Assembly (NCBI GenBank): GCA_020025535.1
Contig: JAHHRY010000011.1
Location: 1-45,644, forward strand
DNA from: Oscillospiraceae bacterium
GTDB taxonomy: Bacteria > Bacillota > Clostridia > Oscillospirales > Oscillospiraceae
Length of the DNA stretch: 45,644 nucleotides
Reading direction: 5' to 3'
Part shown: piece after piece, positions 30,549 through 38,076 of the stretch
Layout of the letters: each line of letters begins with the position of its first letter
How positions within the stretch are numbered: the stretch's first letter is position 1
Translations under genes and position numbers: made by a program
Notes under the pieces: generated by a model
The model's database searches: none
Told to the model about the DNA's origin: nothing
Seen by the model: the letters and a program-made list of their open reading frames with translations, nothing else

Positions 30549-32267
30549 TTAGTTCTTCTTTTTGAATATAATAACTGCAGCTACGCCTGCACCGATTGCC
30601 ACAACAGCAATGACTATCACGACGGTAATAATCACAGTTGCATTGTTTGCCAGATTCGAACCTTCCGGCTTGGTCTCGCTGGGTTTGGTTGCATCCGGTT
30701 TGGTCTGCTCAGGCTCCGTAGTATCCGGCTTGCTCTGCTCAGGTTCCGTAGTATCGGGCTTGCTCTGCTCGGGCTCCGTGGCGTCTGGCTTGCTCTGCTC
30801 GGGCTCCGTGGTATCAGGCTTGCTCTGCTCAGGCTCCGTGGCATCCGGCTTGCTCTGCTCGGGCTCCGTGGTATCAGGCTTGCTCTGCTCGGGCTCCGTG
30901 GGTTCGGGCTTGTCCAGCATGGGGAGTACTACAACTTCCTTATGTCCGCAGCCGGAGCAAACGCGCTCCTTGATGCCGTTTTCAGTGGTAGTCGGTACCT
31001 TGGTAACTACCCACTCACCGAAAGTATGCTCTTTGGTAGCGGGAATCACTTCGCCCTTGGAAACCACCGCGCCGCAATGCTTGCAGCAGGTATCGCCGGT
31101 ATAACCGTCTTTTCCGCAGGTGGCTTCCACGGCATTTTTAATTTCCGTTTCCGCATGGCTGCATTCCAGCTTTTCGCCGCAGCTGTCGCAGATCTGGTCA
31201 TTATTGGCATCCGTGTGGCCGGTAGCGGGGATTACCTTGCCGGTAGACAGCTTCTTGCCGCAGTCGCAGCAATAGGTGTCGCCGGTGTAGCCATCCTCTG
31301 TGCAGGTAGCTTCGGTGGTATTGCGGACTTCCTTGTGTGCGTGTGCACAGGGAGTGCTGTTGCCATTGGCTTCCCCGGAAGGAGTAGCCATATTCTGAGG
31401 AACTTCCCGGCCAAAGAGCATCCATGCATATTCGGGGTAGTCCACAAACACATTACGGGTACCGGTGATGGACTGGACGGCATCGTTGCGGCCCATTTCC
31501 CAAGTATCGACGGGATCTTCTTCCATCCATTTCAGCAGAACGTCCAGGTTTTCCATGACGCCGCTCTTGCCCCACATCATACGGGTATTGCCCCAGCGGA
31601 CGTAGACATACAGCACAATTCTGGCACAGTCACCCCGCACGGATTCGCCGGGATCATAATAGCCTCTTCCCTGACCGTAAGCTGTATTGCCGCGGCTGCT
31701 GTTTTCCTTTACGGAAGTGGGACGGAGCATCATAATATCATTTTCGTCGTTTCCGTTCATACCCTTGCTGTTGGGCCAGGTATGCTCACGGTTCCAGGTC
31801 TTGCCGCTGTCCCATTTGCCATTCAGCTCAATTCCCGAGTAGAACGAGGAGATATGTCTGCTGTCGTTTTTCAGGCAATCGGTGTAGCGGTACAGATCAC
31901 GGGTCTCCTGATAATTGGTCTCATGCCTGTGCTTGGATTTCATCATGCTCTGAAGAGCCATGTACAGCTCGCTGGTGTGCGCATCGCTCTGCGTGCTGCC
32001 GCCATTCTTCTGAGACAGCTCATCGAAAGTGTAATTTCCCGTGTAGAAGCTCTCTGCGTACTTACTTAAGAACACGCAGTCTTCGTCACGGGCACCCCAG
32101 TTCAGCACATATTTGCCAGCCGTCTTGTAGTTTACATCCGATGCCTGGGTGTAGCCGGTCGGATCCGTTGTAATCGGACCTGCGGCATATGCTGCAAGAG
32201 GAAGCAAGGCAAGTACCATCGCTGCCAGCAACAGAATTGCAACTACTTGCTTTGTAGAACGCTTCAT
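30549..32267 (-). CDS. Secreted, membrane-anchored endonuclease I family protein
   Basis: 572 residues. A signal peptide (1 to about 28, ending AAYA) leads to an endonuclease I (EndA/NucM) domain: the catalytic region WNREHTWPNSKG (His162), DENDIMMLRPT, RGNTAYG and RGDCARIVLYVYVRWG are all present. Residues about 310-440 hold cysteine-rich repeats of the pattern EATCxxDGYTGDTxCxxCG. Next come seven proline/glutamate-rich 10-residue repeats (TEPEQSKPDT/A), a spacer rich in P, E and K, and a C-terminal membrane helix (about 541-567) with FKKKN. There is no LPXTG. This suggests a surface nuclease held off the membrane by a stalk, for DNA scavenging or biofilm turnover. It has its own promoter and a leader hairpin. 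Confidence 0.9.
   Translation of the reverse strand: MKRSTKQVVAILLLAAMVLALLPLAAYAAGPITTDPTGYTQASDVNYKTAGKYVLNWGARDEDCVFLSKYAESFYTGNYTFDELSQKNGGSTQSDAHTSELYMALQSMMKSKHRHETNYQETRDLYRYTDCLKNDSRHISSFYSGIELNGKWDSGKTWNREHTWPNSKGMNGNDENDIMMLRPTSVKENSSRGNTAYGQGRGYYDPGESVRGDCARIVLYVYVRWGNTRMMWGKSGVMENLDVLLKWMEEDPVDTWEMGRNDAVQSITGTRNVFVDYPEYAWMLFGREVPQNMATPSGEANGNSTPCAHAHKEVRNTTEATCTEDGYTGDTYCCDCGKKLSTGKVIPATGHTDANNDQICDSCGEKLECSHAETEIKNAVEATCGKDGYTGDTCCKHCGAVVSKGEVIPATKEHTFGEWVVTKVPTTTENGIKERVCSGCGHKEVVVLPMLDKPEPTEPEQSKPDTTEPEQSKPDATEPEQSKPDTTEPEQSKPDATEPEQSKPDTTEPEQSKPDTTEPEQTKPDATKPSETKPEGSNLANNATVIITVVIVIAVVAIGAGVAAVIIFKKKN
30691..30900 (-). repeat. Seven tandem 30-bp coding repeats
   Basis: Seven head-to-tail 30-bp units from 30691 to 30900 inside the endonuclease gene, each encoding one TEPEQSKPD(T/A) decapeptide. 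The units differ at a few third positions (for example GTATCC, GTATCG, GTATCA), so expansion is not brand new, but copy number could vary between strains. Confidence 0.9.
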
Positions 32268-32310
32268 AGTAATTCATCGTACCTTTCCTGTTTTTTGACC
32301 TACAGTTAAA

Positions 32311-32332
32311 GCAGGCTGCTTTCGCAGCCTGC
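32311..32332 (-). promoter_or_regulatory. Hairpin in the endonuclease leader
   Basis: GCAGGCTGC (32311-32319) with GCAGCCTGC (32324-32332), loop TTTC, in the roughly 73-nt leader. On the minus strand TTTAACTG follows, so it could act as a weak attenuator or stabilise the mRNA. Confidence 0.4.
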
Positions 32333-32347
32333 ATGCAGTATATTAGT

Positions 32348-32376
32348 TTTATACCATAGTATGAAATAATTGTCAA
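32348..32376 (-). promoter_or_regulatory. Promoter for the endonuclease gene
   Basis: On the minus strand TTGACA (32376-32371), 17-base spacer, TATAAA (32353-32348). Confidence 0.8.
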
Positions 32377-32424
32377 GAAATCCGGTGATTTTTCGACGGA
32401 TTTCTTCTTCCCGACAGGGCGCAA

Positions 32425-32453
32425 TTGACACGCAAAATATCCATTGCTATAAT
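32425..32453 (+). promoter_or_regulatory. Consensus promoter for mntP and following genes
   Basis: TTGACA 32425-32430, 17-base spacer, TATAAT 32448-32453: perfect consensus. The transcript would start near 32460, leaving a leader of only about 18 nt. Confidence 0.88.
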
Positions 32454-32477
32454 AAAATGATTTCTGGGGGTAAACGT

Positions 32478-33050
32478 ATGGGGATCGGTACACTGTTCCT
32501 GCTGGCCATAGGTTTGAGCATGGATGCCTTTGCAGTATCCATATGCAAGGGGCTTTCTGTAAAGAAAGCAGGCGCAAAAGAAATGGCAATCTGTGGCATA
32601 TGGTTTGGCGGTTTTCAGGCACTAATGCCCCTGATTGGCTTTTATCTGGGTGCTATGTTTGCCGATGCCATTGCCGCCTTTGATCACTGGGTCGCCTTTG
32701 GTCTCTTGGGTCTGATCGGGGTAAATATGCTTTTGGAAGCTTTCTCAAAGGATCAGGAGCCGGATGCTGACAGCTGCGATTTTTCTGCAAAAACCATGTG
32801 CATTCTGGCTGTTGCCACCAGTATTGACGCTTTGGCAGTGGGCATTTCTCTGGCCATGGCGGGTAACGTGAACATTTTAATTGCTGTTGCTCTGATTGGC
32901 CTTGTGACCTTCCTGCTCTGTGCTGCAGGTGTCAAAATCGGCAATCTGTTTGGCAGTCGGTTTCAAAAGAAAGCAGAAGCGCTGGGCGGTATCATTCTGA
33001 TTTTACTGGGCGTGAAAATTCTGCTGGAACACTTGGGGGTAATCGCATGA
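32478..33050 (+). CDS. mntP: Manganese efflux pump MntP
   Basis: 190-residue membrane protein with six hydrophobic segments in two repeats. The repeat signatures AIGLSMDAFAVSICKGL and AVATSIDALAVGISLAM carry the paired Asp residues that bind Mn2+ in MntP. The start at 32478 gives the family length and has a GGGGGT purine stretch seven bases upstream; an upstream in-frame start would overlap the promoter. The leader is too short for the yybP-ykoY manganese riboswitch often found with this family. It overlaps the VanZ-like gene by four bases (ATGA). Confidence 0.93.
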   Translation: MGIGTLFLLAIGLSMDAFAVSICKGLSVKKAGAKEMAICGIWFGGFQALMPLIGFYLGAMFADAIAAFDHWVAFGLLGLIGVNMLLEAFSKDQEPDADSCDFSAKTMCILAVATSIDALAVGISLAMAGNVNILIAVALIGLVTFLLCAAGVKIGNLFGSRFQKKAEALGGIILILLGVKILLEHLGVIA

Positions 33051-33502
33051 TAAAACGCACAAAAGGACGCCTGACGGTGTGTATCGTCCTGACCGTCCTG
33101 ACACTTGGATGGATCTGGGGCAATTCTCTGATGCCGGGGGATGTTTCCGGCGGCTTCAGCGGCAACCTGCTGAAGTGGATCGGGCGTATTTTCCCGTTCA
33201 TTTCACCGGAGAGTCCCCAGAGCGGTCATATGATCCGCAAGCTTGCTCATTTCGGAGAATTCTTTGTTCTGGGCGGTCTTTTGTTCTGGCTTGGAGGAAT
33301 GTGTTTCAAAAAAACAGGACAAGCCGTCATCCCGACCCTTGCAGGCGGCATTCTGGCTGCCGCTGTCGATGAACTGCTGCAGCGTTTTGTTCCCGGCCGC
33401 TATGGGTGCCTTGCGGATGTTCTTCTGGACAGCTGCGGCGCTGCCACAGGAATGATTGTGATTCTGATTGGGTATACTATTTACACAAAACACAAAAAAT
33501 AG
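33047..33502 (+). CDS. VanZ-like membrane protein
   Basis: 151 residues with about four membrane helices: residues 9-27, 62-80 (LAHFGEFFVLGGLLFW), 88-108 and 128-146. The conserved HFGEFF and AAAVDELLQRFVPGRYGCLADVLLDSCGA segments are the hallmark of the VanZ/teicoplanin-resistance-like family. Most members are of unknown function and unrelated to actual glycopeptide resistance; no van genes are present here. Coupled to mntP by an ATGA overlap and followed by a lipoprotein gene after 20 bases. Confidence 0.87.
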   Translation: MIKRTKGRLTVCIVLTVLTLGWIWGNSLMPGDVSGGFSGNLLKWIGRIFPFISPESPQSGHMIRKLAHFGEFFVLGGLLFWLGGMCFKKTGQAVIPTLAGGILAAAVDELLQRFVPGRYGCLADVLLDSCGAATGMIVILIGYTIYTKHKK

Positions 33503-33522
33503 TGTCTCACGGAGGAATCCCC

Positions 33523-34065
33523 ATGCAACGAATTCTCGCATTCTTTCTCTCCATTCTGCTGATTGCAGGAGCTGCAGGCGGCTGCGCCGACAGGGATGCG
33601 CCTTCCCAGCCTGCCTCCACCACCTCCCCGGCTCTCAAAGCGTCCCTGGAGGAAATTCTCAGCGGTATTTATGAAAAGCACCCCATGGAACTGACACTGG
33701 AAACCACCGAGGTGGATTTAAGCGACAACTATTCCGTCAAATCCTATCTGGGTCTCGATAACGGTGACGCCATCAAAGAAGCAATTGCATCTGAGTCCGG
33801 TTTCGGCGCGCAGGCTTACTCTCTCGTGCTGTGCCGCCTGAAGGATTCAGCCGATGCTGCCGTGATTGCCCGTAAAATGGCTGACGGCATTGACCAGCGA
33901 AAATGGGTCTGCGTAGAAGCGGATGATCTTATGGTTTCCGCCTGCGGAGATGTGGTTATGCTCATTATGATCAGCTCCCAGTACGCCGACGAGGCAACCG
34001 CTCAAAGTCTGACGGATGCATTTGCCAAGGTTTGCGGCGGCAGTCTGACCCTACAAATACGGTAA
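33523..34065 (+). CDS. DUF4358-like lipoprotein
   Basis: 180 residues. A lipoprotein signal peptide (residues 1-20) ends before Cys21 in IAGAAGGCADRD. The mature part contains SGIYEKHPMELTLETTEVDL, then an alpha/beta domain with YSLVLCRLKDSADAAVIARKM, which fits the DUF4358 family. Such lipoproteins are commonly encoded next to MBOAT and DHHW genes in Clostridia, as they are here, but their function is not known. The start was chosen because GGAGGAA lies six bases before ATG 33523; upstream in-frame codons lie inside the VanZ-like gene. A terminator-like hairpin follows. Confidence 0.78.
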   Translation: MQRILAFFLSILLIAGAAGGCADRDAPSQPASTTSPALKASLEEILSGIYEKHPMELTLETTEVDLSDNYSVKSYLGLDNGDAIKEAIASESGFGAQAYSLVLCRLKDSADAAVIARKMADGIDQRKWVCVEADDLMVSACGDVVMLIMISSQYADEATAQSLTDAFAKVCGGSLTLQIR

Positions 34066-34070
34066 GAAAA

Positions 34071-34100
34071 AGCAGCGGCTCAGCCGCTGCTCTTGTTTTA
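34071..34100 (+). terminator. Internal terminator or attenuator before the MBOAT gene
   Basis: AGCAGCGGCT (34071-34080) with AGCCGCTGCT (34082-34091), then CTTGTTTTA. It starts five bases after the lipoprotein stop and ends 12 bases before the MBOAT start, with no promoter visible between, so it probably sets downstream expression by partial read-through. Confidence 0.6.
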
Positions 34101-34112
34101 TAGGAGGCATAA

Positions 34113-35504
34113 ATGCTGTTTTCCGGTATCCCGTTTCTGTTCTATTTTCTCCCGGCAGTCCTGATTCTCTATTTTTTGGCACCGAATTCTCTGAAAAACA
34201 CCGTTCTGCTGCTGTCCAGCCTGATATTTTACGCCTGGGGCGAACCAAAATATGTAATACTGATGGTGTTTTCCATTCTGCTCTATTATGCCTTTGGTCT
34301 GCTGATTGCCCGCAGCGAAGGACGCTGCAAAAAGTGCTGGCTGATTCTCTCGGTTATCACCGGTGCGGCGCTGCTGGGAATCTTTAAATACTGCGATTTC
34401 TTTTTAAGCAGCTTCAACGAAGCGTTCGGCACTTCCCTGCCCCTGCTGAAGCTGGCACTCCCCATAGGAATCAGCTTCTACACCTTCCAATGTATCAGCT
34501 ACACCGTGGATATATACCGTGGAGATGCCAAAGCTCAGACAGACCTTGTCGCTTTCGGTACCTTCGTATCCATTTTTCCTCAGCTGATTGCAGGCCCCAT
34601 CGTACGCTATGTGGATGTGGAAAACGATCTCATTTCCCGCAGCCACACCTTCGAGAATTTTGCAGAAGGCATTCCCCGGTTCCTCACAGGACTGGGGAAA
34701 AAGGTGCTGCTCGCCAACAATCTGGCACTTTTGGTGCGGACATTCCGGGAATCCCCTGCGCCATCCGTGGTGTTTTACTGGTTATACGCCATTGCGTTCA
34801 CGCTGCATATCTATTTCGACTTTTCCGGCTACTCGGATATGGCCATTGGTTTGGGCCGAATCTATGGTTTTCACTTCCCCGAAAACTTCAATTATCCCTA
34901 TGTTTCCCGCAGCATTACGGAATTCTGGCGGCGATGGCACATGACTCTCAGCCGCTGGTTTCGTGACTATGTCTATATTCCACTGGGTGGCAACCGCGTG
35001 GATTTCCTCCGATGGGTTCGGAATATTTTCCTTGTCTGGATGCTCACCGGTCTCTGGCACGGTGCAGCATGGAATTTTGTCCTGTGGGGCCTGCTTTTTG
35101 CCATGATGCTGGTCCTGGAAAAGCGGATACCGTCTCTCAGGGCGCTCCCCGGCTTTTGGGGGCATATATATGTAATGTTTGTTGTAACCCTCAGCTTTGT
35201 TCTATTTAACGCAGACAGTCTCTCTCAGGCTGTGGGAGATATTCGCGGGCTTTTCGGAGCCGGGGGCCTTCCCTTCGTCAATCAGGCCGCCTTGTACTAT
35301 CTGCGCAGCAACGCCGTTTTGCTGCTCCTGTCCGCAGTCGGGGCTACTCCCGGTCCCCGGAACCTGCTTCTGAGATTTCAGAAACGGATGGGCGGCGGGG
35401 TTCTGGAATTTCTCCGGCCGGCCGCACTGGCGGTTCTGTTGCTGGTCTGCACCGCCTATCTGGTAGACGGCTCCTACAATCCTTTCCTGTATTTCCGCTT
35501 TTAG
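34113..35504 (+). CDS. MBOAT family O-acyltransferase (AlgI/DltB-like)
   Basis: 463-residue polytopic membrane protein. Visible: FSGIPFLFYFLPAVL at the start, LPIGISFYTFQCISY, IFPQLIAGPI, YFDFSGYSDMAIGLGRI and the catalytic histidine in MLTGLWHGAAWNFVLWG (His316). This is the AlgI/DltB/PatA branch that moves acyl (usually acetyl) groups across the membrane to an extracellular polymer. TAGGAGG lies five bases before ATG. The adjoining DHHW gene is the usual partner that completes transfer to the glycan. The acceptor (wall polysaccharide, teichoic acid or exopolysaccharide) is not evident. Confidence 0.94.
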   Translation: MLFSGIPFLFYFLPAVLILYFLAPNSLKNTVLLLSSLIFYAWGEPKYVILMVFSILLYYAFGLLIARSEGRCKKCWLILSVITGAALLGIFKYCDFFLSSFNEAFGTSLPLLKLALPIGISFYTFQCISYTVDIYRGDAKAQTDLVAFGTFVSIFPQLIAGPIVRYVDVENDLISRSHTFENFAEGIPRFLTGLGKKVLLANNLALLVRTFRESPAPSVVFYWLYAIAFTLHIYFDFSGYSDMAIGLGRIYGFHFPENFNYPYVSRSITEFWRRWHMTLSRWFRDYVYIPLGGNRVDFLRWVRNIFLVWMLTGLWHGAAWNFVLWGLLFAMMLVLEKRIPSLRALPGFWGHIYVMFVVTLSFVLFNADSLSQAVGDIRGLFGAGGLPFVNQAALYYLRSNAVLLLLSAVGATPGPRNLLLRFQKRMGGGVLEFLRPAALAVLLLVCTAYLVDGSYNPFLYFRF

Positions 35505-35513
35505 GAGGACAAT

Positions 35514-36620
35514 ATGAATCGTAATACCATCCGAAAAGCCGGCACAGTCCTGCTCTGTGGCCTGTGGCTGGCGCTGAGTGTGACCGCATGGTTCCACCGG
35601 CCGGTGGAAATTTCCACCTCAGAGCGGCGAAAACTGGCGCAGCTGCCGCCGTTTCAGAAATCCAGTTTCCTGAACGGCAGTTTTTCCTCTGCCTTTGAAA
35701 ACTATGCCGCCGATCAGTTTCCCGCCCGCGAAGCTTTCCGGGAAATCAAGTCGCACTTCCAACGTAATATTCTGGGACAAATGGATAACAACGGAGTCTA
35801 TATTCAAAATGGCTTTGCCGCTAAAATCGAATACCCCCTGAACACAGCCTCCGTGGAACACGCAATCGGGCGATTTCAGAAAATCTACAGAGACAATCTG
35901 GAAAATACGGATTGCCGTATGTTCTTCGCCCTGGTTCCGGACAAGGGATACTATCTGGCACCGACCGGCGGCTATCCCCGACTGGATTATACGGCCATGA
36001 CCCATGCCATTGCCGAAGCCCTTCCGACTTTCGATATGATTTCTCTTTTCGGCACGCTGGATATTGATGACTACTATCGCACCGATCCTCATTGGCGGCA
36101 GGAATGTCTTCTCCCGGCGGCGGACGCTATCTGCAAAGAAATAGGCATCCCGCCCGCTTCTCACCAGAGTTACGGAAAGGTTCCATGGGACGTACCCTTT
36201 TACGGAGTCTACCGGGGGCAGGGTGCTCTTTCCATGGCACCGGATCAGATCGTCACCATGGAAAACTCTCTGCTGGATGCCTGCAGGGTCTACAACTACG
36301 AAACAAATCAGTATACCACCATCTACGACAGCAGCAAAAAAAGCAGTCTTGACCCCTATGACATCTATTTATCCGGTGCATCTGCCCTTCTCAGGATTGA
36401 GAATCCTCTGTCCCAAAATGACAGGCATCTGATTTTGTTCCGGGATTCCTTCGGCAGCAGCATTGCTCCCCTGCTTGTTCACGGTTATAAAACCGTGACT
36501 CTAGTGGATATTCGATATATTTCCTCCGGCATTCTGGATCGTTTCCTGACCTTCAGCAATCAGGATGTGCTGTTTCTCTATAGTACGACCGTTCTGAACA
36601 ACAGTTCTGCTATGAAATAA
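35514..36620 (+). CDS. DHHW family protein (AlgX/SGNH-like partner of MBOAT)
   Basis: 368 residues: an N-terminal membrane anchor (about 9-27) and an extracellular SGNH-hydrolase-like domain. The family motif appears as YRTDPHWRQE (Asp191, His193) and the presumed nucleophile region as LFRDSFGSSIAPLL (Ser312), near the C-terminal half as in AlgX/DltD-like proteins. Expected to take acyl groups from the MBOAT protein and place them on a surface polymer. GGAGG lies six bases before ATG, and it is nine bases after the MBOAT stop, so the two are co-translated. Last gene of the mntP-vanZ-DUF4358-MBOAT-DHHW group. Confidence 0.9.
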   Translation: MNRNTIRKAGTVLLCGLWLALSVTAWFHRPVEISTSERRKLAQLPPFQKSSFLNGSFSSAFENYAADQFPAREAFREIKSHFQRNILGQMDNNGVYIQNGFAAKIEYPLNTASVEHAIGRFQKIYRDNLENTDCRMFFALVPDKGYYLAPTGGYPRLDYTAMTHAIAEALPTFDMISLFGTLDIDDYYRTDPHWRQECLLPAADAICKEIGIPPASHQSYGKVPWDVPFYGVYRGQGALSMAPDQIVTMENSLLDACRVYNYETNQYTTIYDSSKKSSLDPYDIYLSGASALLRIENPLSQNDRHLILFRDSFGSSIAPLLVHGYKTVTLVDIRYISSGILDRFLTFSNQDVLFLYSTTVLNNSSAMK

Positions 36621-36655
36621 AAAAAGAGCGTACCGAAACTCGGTACGCTCTTCAT
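36617..36655. terminator. Bidirectional terminator between the DHHW gene and rplQ
   Basis: AAGAGCGTACCGA (36624-36636) with TCGGTACGCTCTT (36640-36652), loop AAC. The minus strand continues with a run of T (end of the ribosomal cluster); the plus strand with TTCATTTAT. Confidence 0.88.
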
Positions 36656-36672
36656 TTATCAGTTGTACTGAA

Positions 36673-37014
36673 TCAGACCAGTTCGATGACTGCCATCTCA
36701 GCAGCGTCACCACGGCGAGGACCGGTACGGGTCACTCTGGTGTAGCCACCGTTACGATCAGCATACTTAGGAGCGATCTCCTTGAACAGCTTCTGGACAA
36801 CATCTTCCTTGGTTACAAAGCCCATGGCCTTGCGGTATGCAGCCAGGTTGCCCTTCTTGCCCAGGGTGATCATCTTCTCAACCACGGGCTGAACTTCCTT
36901 GGCGCGGTAGAAGGTGGTCTCCATCTTGCCGTTTTCCAACAGGTCAGTGACCTGCTGACGCAGGAGAGCTCTTCTCTGTTCGCTGGTCTTGCCCAGCTTA
37001 CGAGTGCCAAACAT
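36673..37014 (-). CDS. rplQ: 50S ribosomal protein L17
   Basis: 113-residue bL17 of normal length, with the conserved N-terminal MFGTRKLGKTSEQRRALLRQ, the ERHV-like helix region and the C-terminal TRVTRTGPRRGDAAEMAVIEL. AAAGGAGG precedes the ATG. Last gene of the spc/alpha cluster; the terminator at 36617 follows directly. Confidence 0.97.
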   Translation of the reverse strand: MFGTRKLGKTSEQRRALLRQQVTDLLENGKMETTFYRAKEVQPVVEKMITLGKKGNLAAYRKAMGFVTKEDVVQKLFKEIAPKYADRNGGYTRVTRTGPRRGDAAEMAVIELV

Positions 37015-37043
37015 GAACGTTTCCTCCTTTATGAAAGGTTACA

Positions 37044-38003
37044 TTAATTGTTGCTGCCAGCATCTTCACTGGCCAGGGACAGACCCATCATTTCCAGCTT
37101 CTTCTGAACTTCGTCCAGGGACTTCTTGCCCATGTTACGAACCTTCATCATATCTTCGCCGGTCTTGTTGATCAGATCGGCAACGGTGTTGATGTTGGCA
37201 CGCTTCAGGCAGTTGAAGCTGCGGACGGACAGATCAAGCTCATCAATGGTCATGGACAGCTTAGCGTCGGGGCAATCCATAACCTTCTCCACGACGGTGG
37301 AGCTGTTGCCGACAACATCGGACAGGTTGGTGAACACTGTCAGATGATCGGAAAGGATCTTGGCGCCCAGGGACACAGCGTCCTTCGCAGTGATGGTGGA
37401 ATCGGTCCAGACCTCAAGGGTCAGTTTATCGAAATCGGTCTTGTCACCGACTCGAGTGGGCTCCACCGTGTAATTCACCTTTTTGACAGGGGAATAGATG
37501 GAGTCGATAGGAATCACACCGATAACAGTCTGCGGAGTCTTGTTCCGGTCAGCGGAATCGTAACCACGGCCCTGAGACAGCGTGATTTCCATATTAAAAG
37601 TGGCATCCTCCCCCAGCGTGCAGATATGCAGATCTGGGTTCAGAATTTCCACCTCGCCATCAGCCTTAATATCGCCTGCAGTAACCTCACAGGGGCCGAC
37701 TGCATCGATATAGACGGTCTTTACATCCTGGCTGTGGAGCTTCACAATGATCCGCTTCACATTCAGAACGATCTCTGTCACATCCTCGGTAACGCCGGGA
37801 ATGGTGGAGAACTCATGCTGGACACCGGCAATCTTCACGGAAGTTGCTGCATAACCGGGCAGGCTGCTCAGCAGAATCCGACGCAACGAGTTGCCCAGAG
37901 TCATACCGTATCCGCGCTCCAGAGGTTCCACAATATACTTACCGTAGGAAGTATCATCGGGGGTATCCAGACAGGTAATGCGAGGTTTTTCAATTTCTAC
38001 CAT
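37044..38003 (-). CDS. rpoA: RNA polymerase alpha subunit
   Basis: 319 residues. The N-terminal assembly domain shows LERGYGMTLGNSLRRILLSSLPG and the RVGDKTDFDKLTLEVWTDST region; the C-terminal domain has LDLSVRSFNCLKRANINTV and VRNMGKKSLDEV, which bind UP-element DNA and regulators. Full length. GGAGGG lies about eight bases before ATG. It sits between rpsD and rplQ as in other Firmicutes/Clostridia alpha operons; the 73-base gap to rpsD contains a GC-rich hairpin. Confidence 0.98.
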   Translation of the reverse strand: MVEIEKPRITCLDTPDDTSYGKYIVEPLERGYGMTLGNSLRRILLSSLPGYAATSVKIAGVQHEFSTIPGVTEDVTEIVLNVKRIIVKLHSQDVKTVYIDAVGPCEVTAGDIKADGEVEILNPDLHICTLGEDATFNMEITLSQGRGYDSADRNKTPQTVIGVIPIDSIYSPVKKVNYTVEPTRVGDKTDFDKLTLEVWTDSTITAKDAVSLGAKILSDHLTVFTNLSDVVGNSSTVVEKVMDCPDAKLSMTIDELDLSVRSFNCLKRANINTVADLINKTGEDMMKVRNMGKKSLDEVQKKLEMMGLSLASEDAGSNN

Positions 38004-38026
38004 GACAATAACCCTCCTTTTTGGGT

Positions 38027-38046
38027 GTGGGGCGTAAACGCCCCAC
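38027..38046 (-). promoter_or_regulatory. GC-rich hairpin between rpsD and rpoA
   Basis: GTGGGGCGT (38027-38035) with ACGCCCCAC (38038-38046) around AA, in an otherwise tightly packed operon, just upstream of the rpoA ribosome-binding site. There is no T run, so it is more likely an RNA stability or translation element than a terminator. Confidence 0.4.
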
Positions 38047-38076
38047 TATACACAAATCCGAACAATAGGGGGTCAA

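Noticed and set aside
30691..30900. Possible CRISPR-like array of 30-bp repeats
   Set aside because: The repeats are contiguous with no spacers and encode a regular decapeptide in frame; there are no cas genes.
30378..32069. Plus-strand open frame of 563 codons with internal repeats
   Set aside because: Antisense to the endonuclease gene; its LRGIRLALL-like repeats are the complement of the TEPEQSKPD coding repeats, and it starts inside the tRNA-Ala terminator.
32400..32478. yybP-ykoY manganese riboswitch upstream of mntP
   Set aside because: The consensus promoter leaves a leader of only about 18 nt.
33047..33502. Glycopeptide resistance from the VanZ-like gene
   Set aside because: Only the VanZ-like membrane family is present; there are no vanA/vanH/vanX or vanS/vanR genes, and most VanZ-like proteins are unrelated to resistance.
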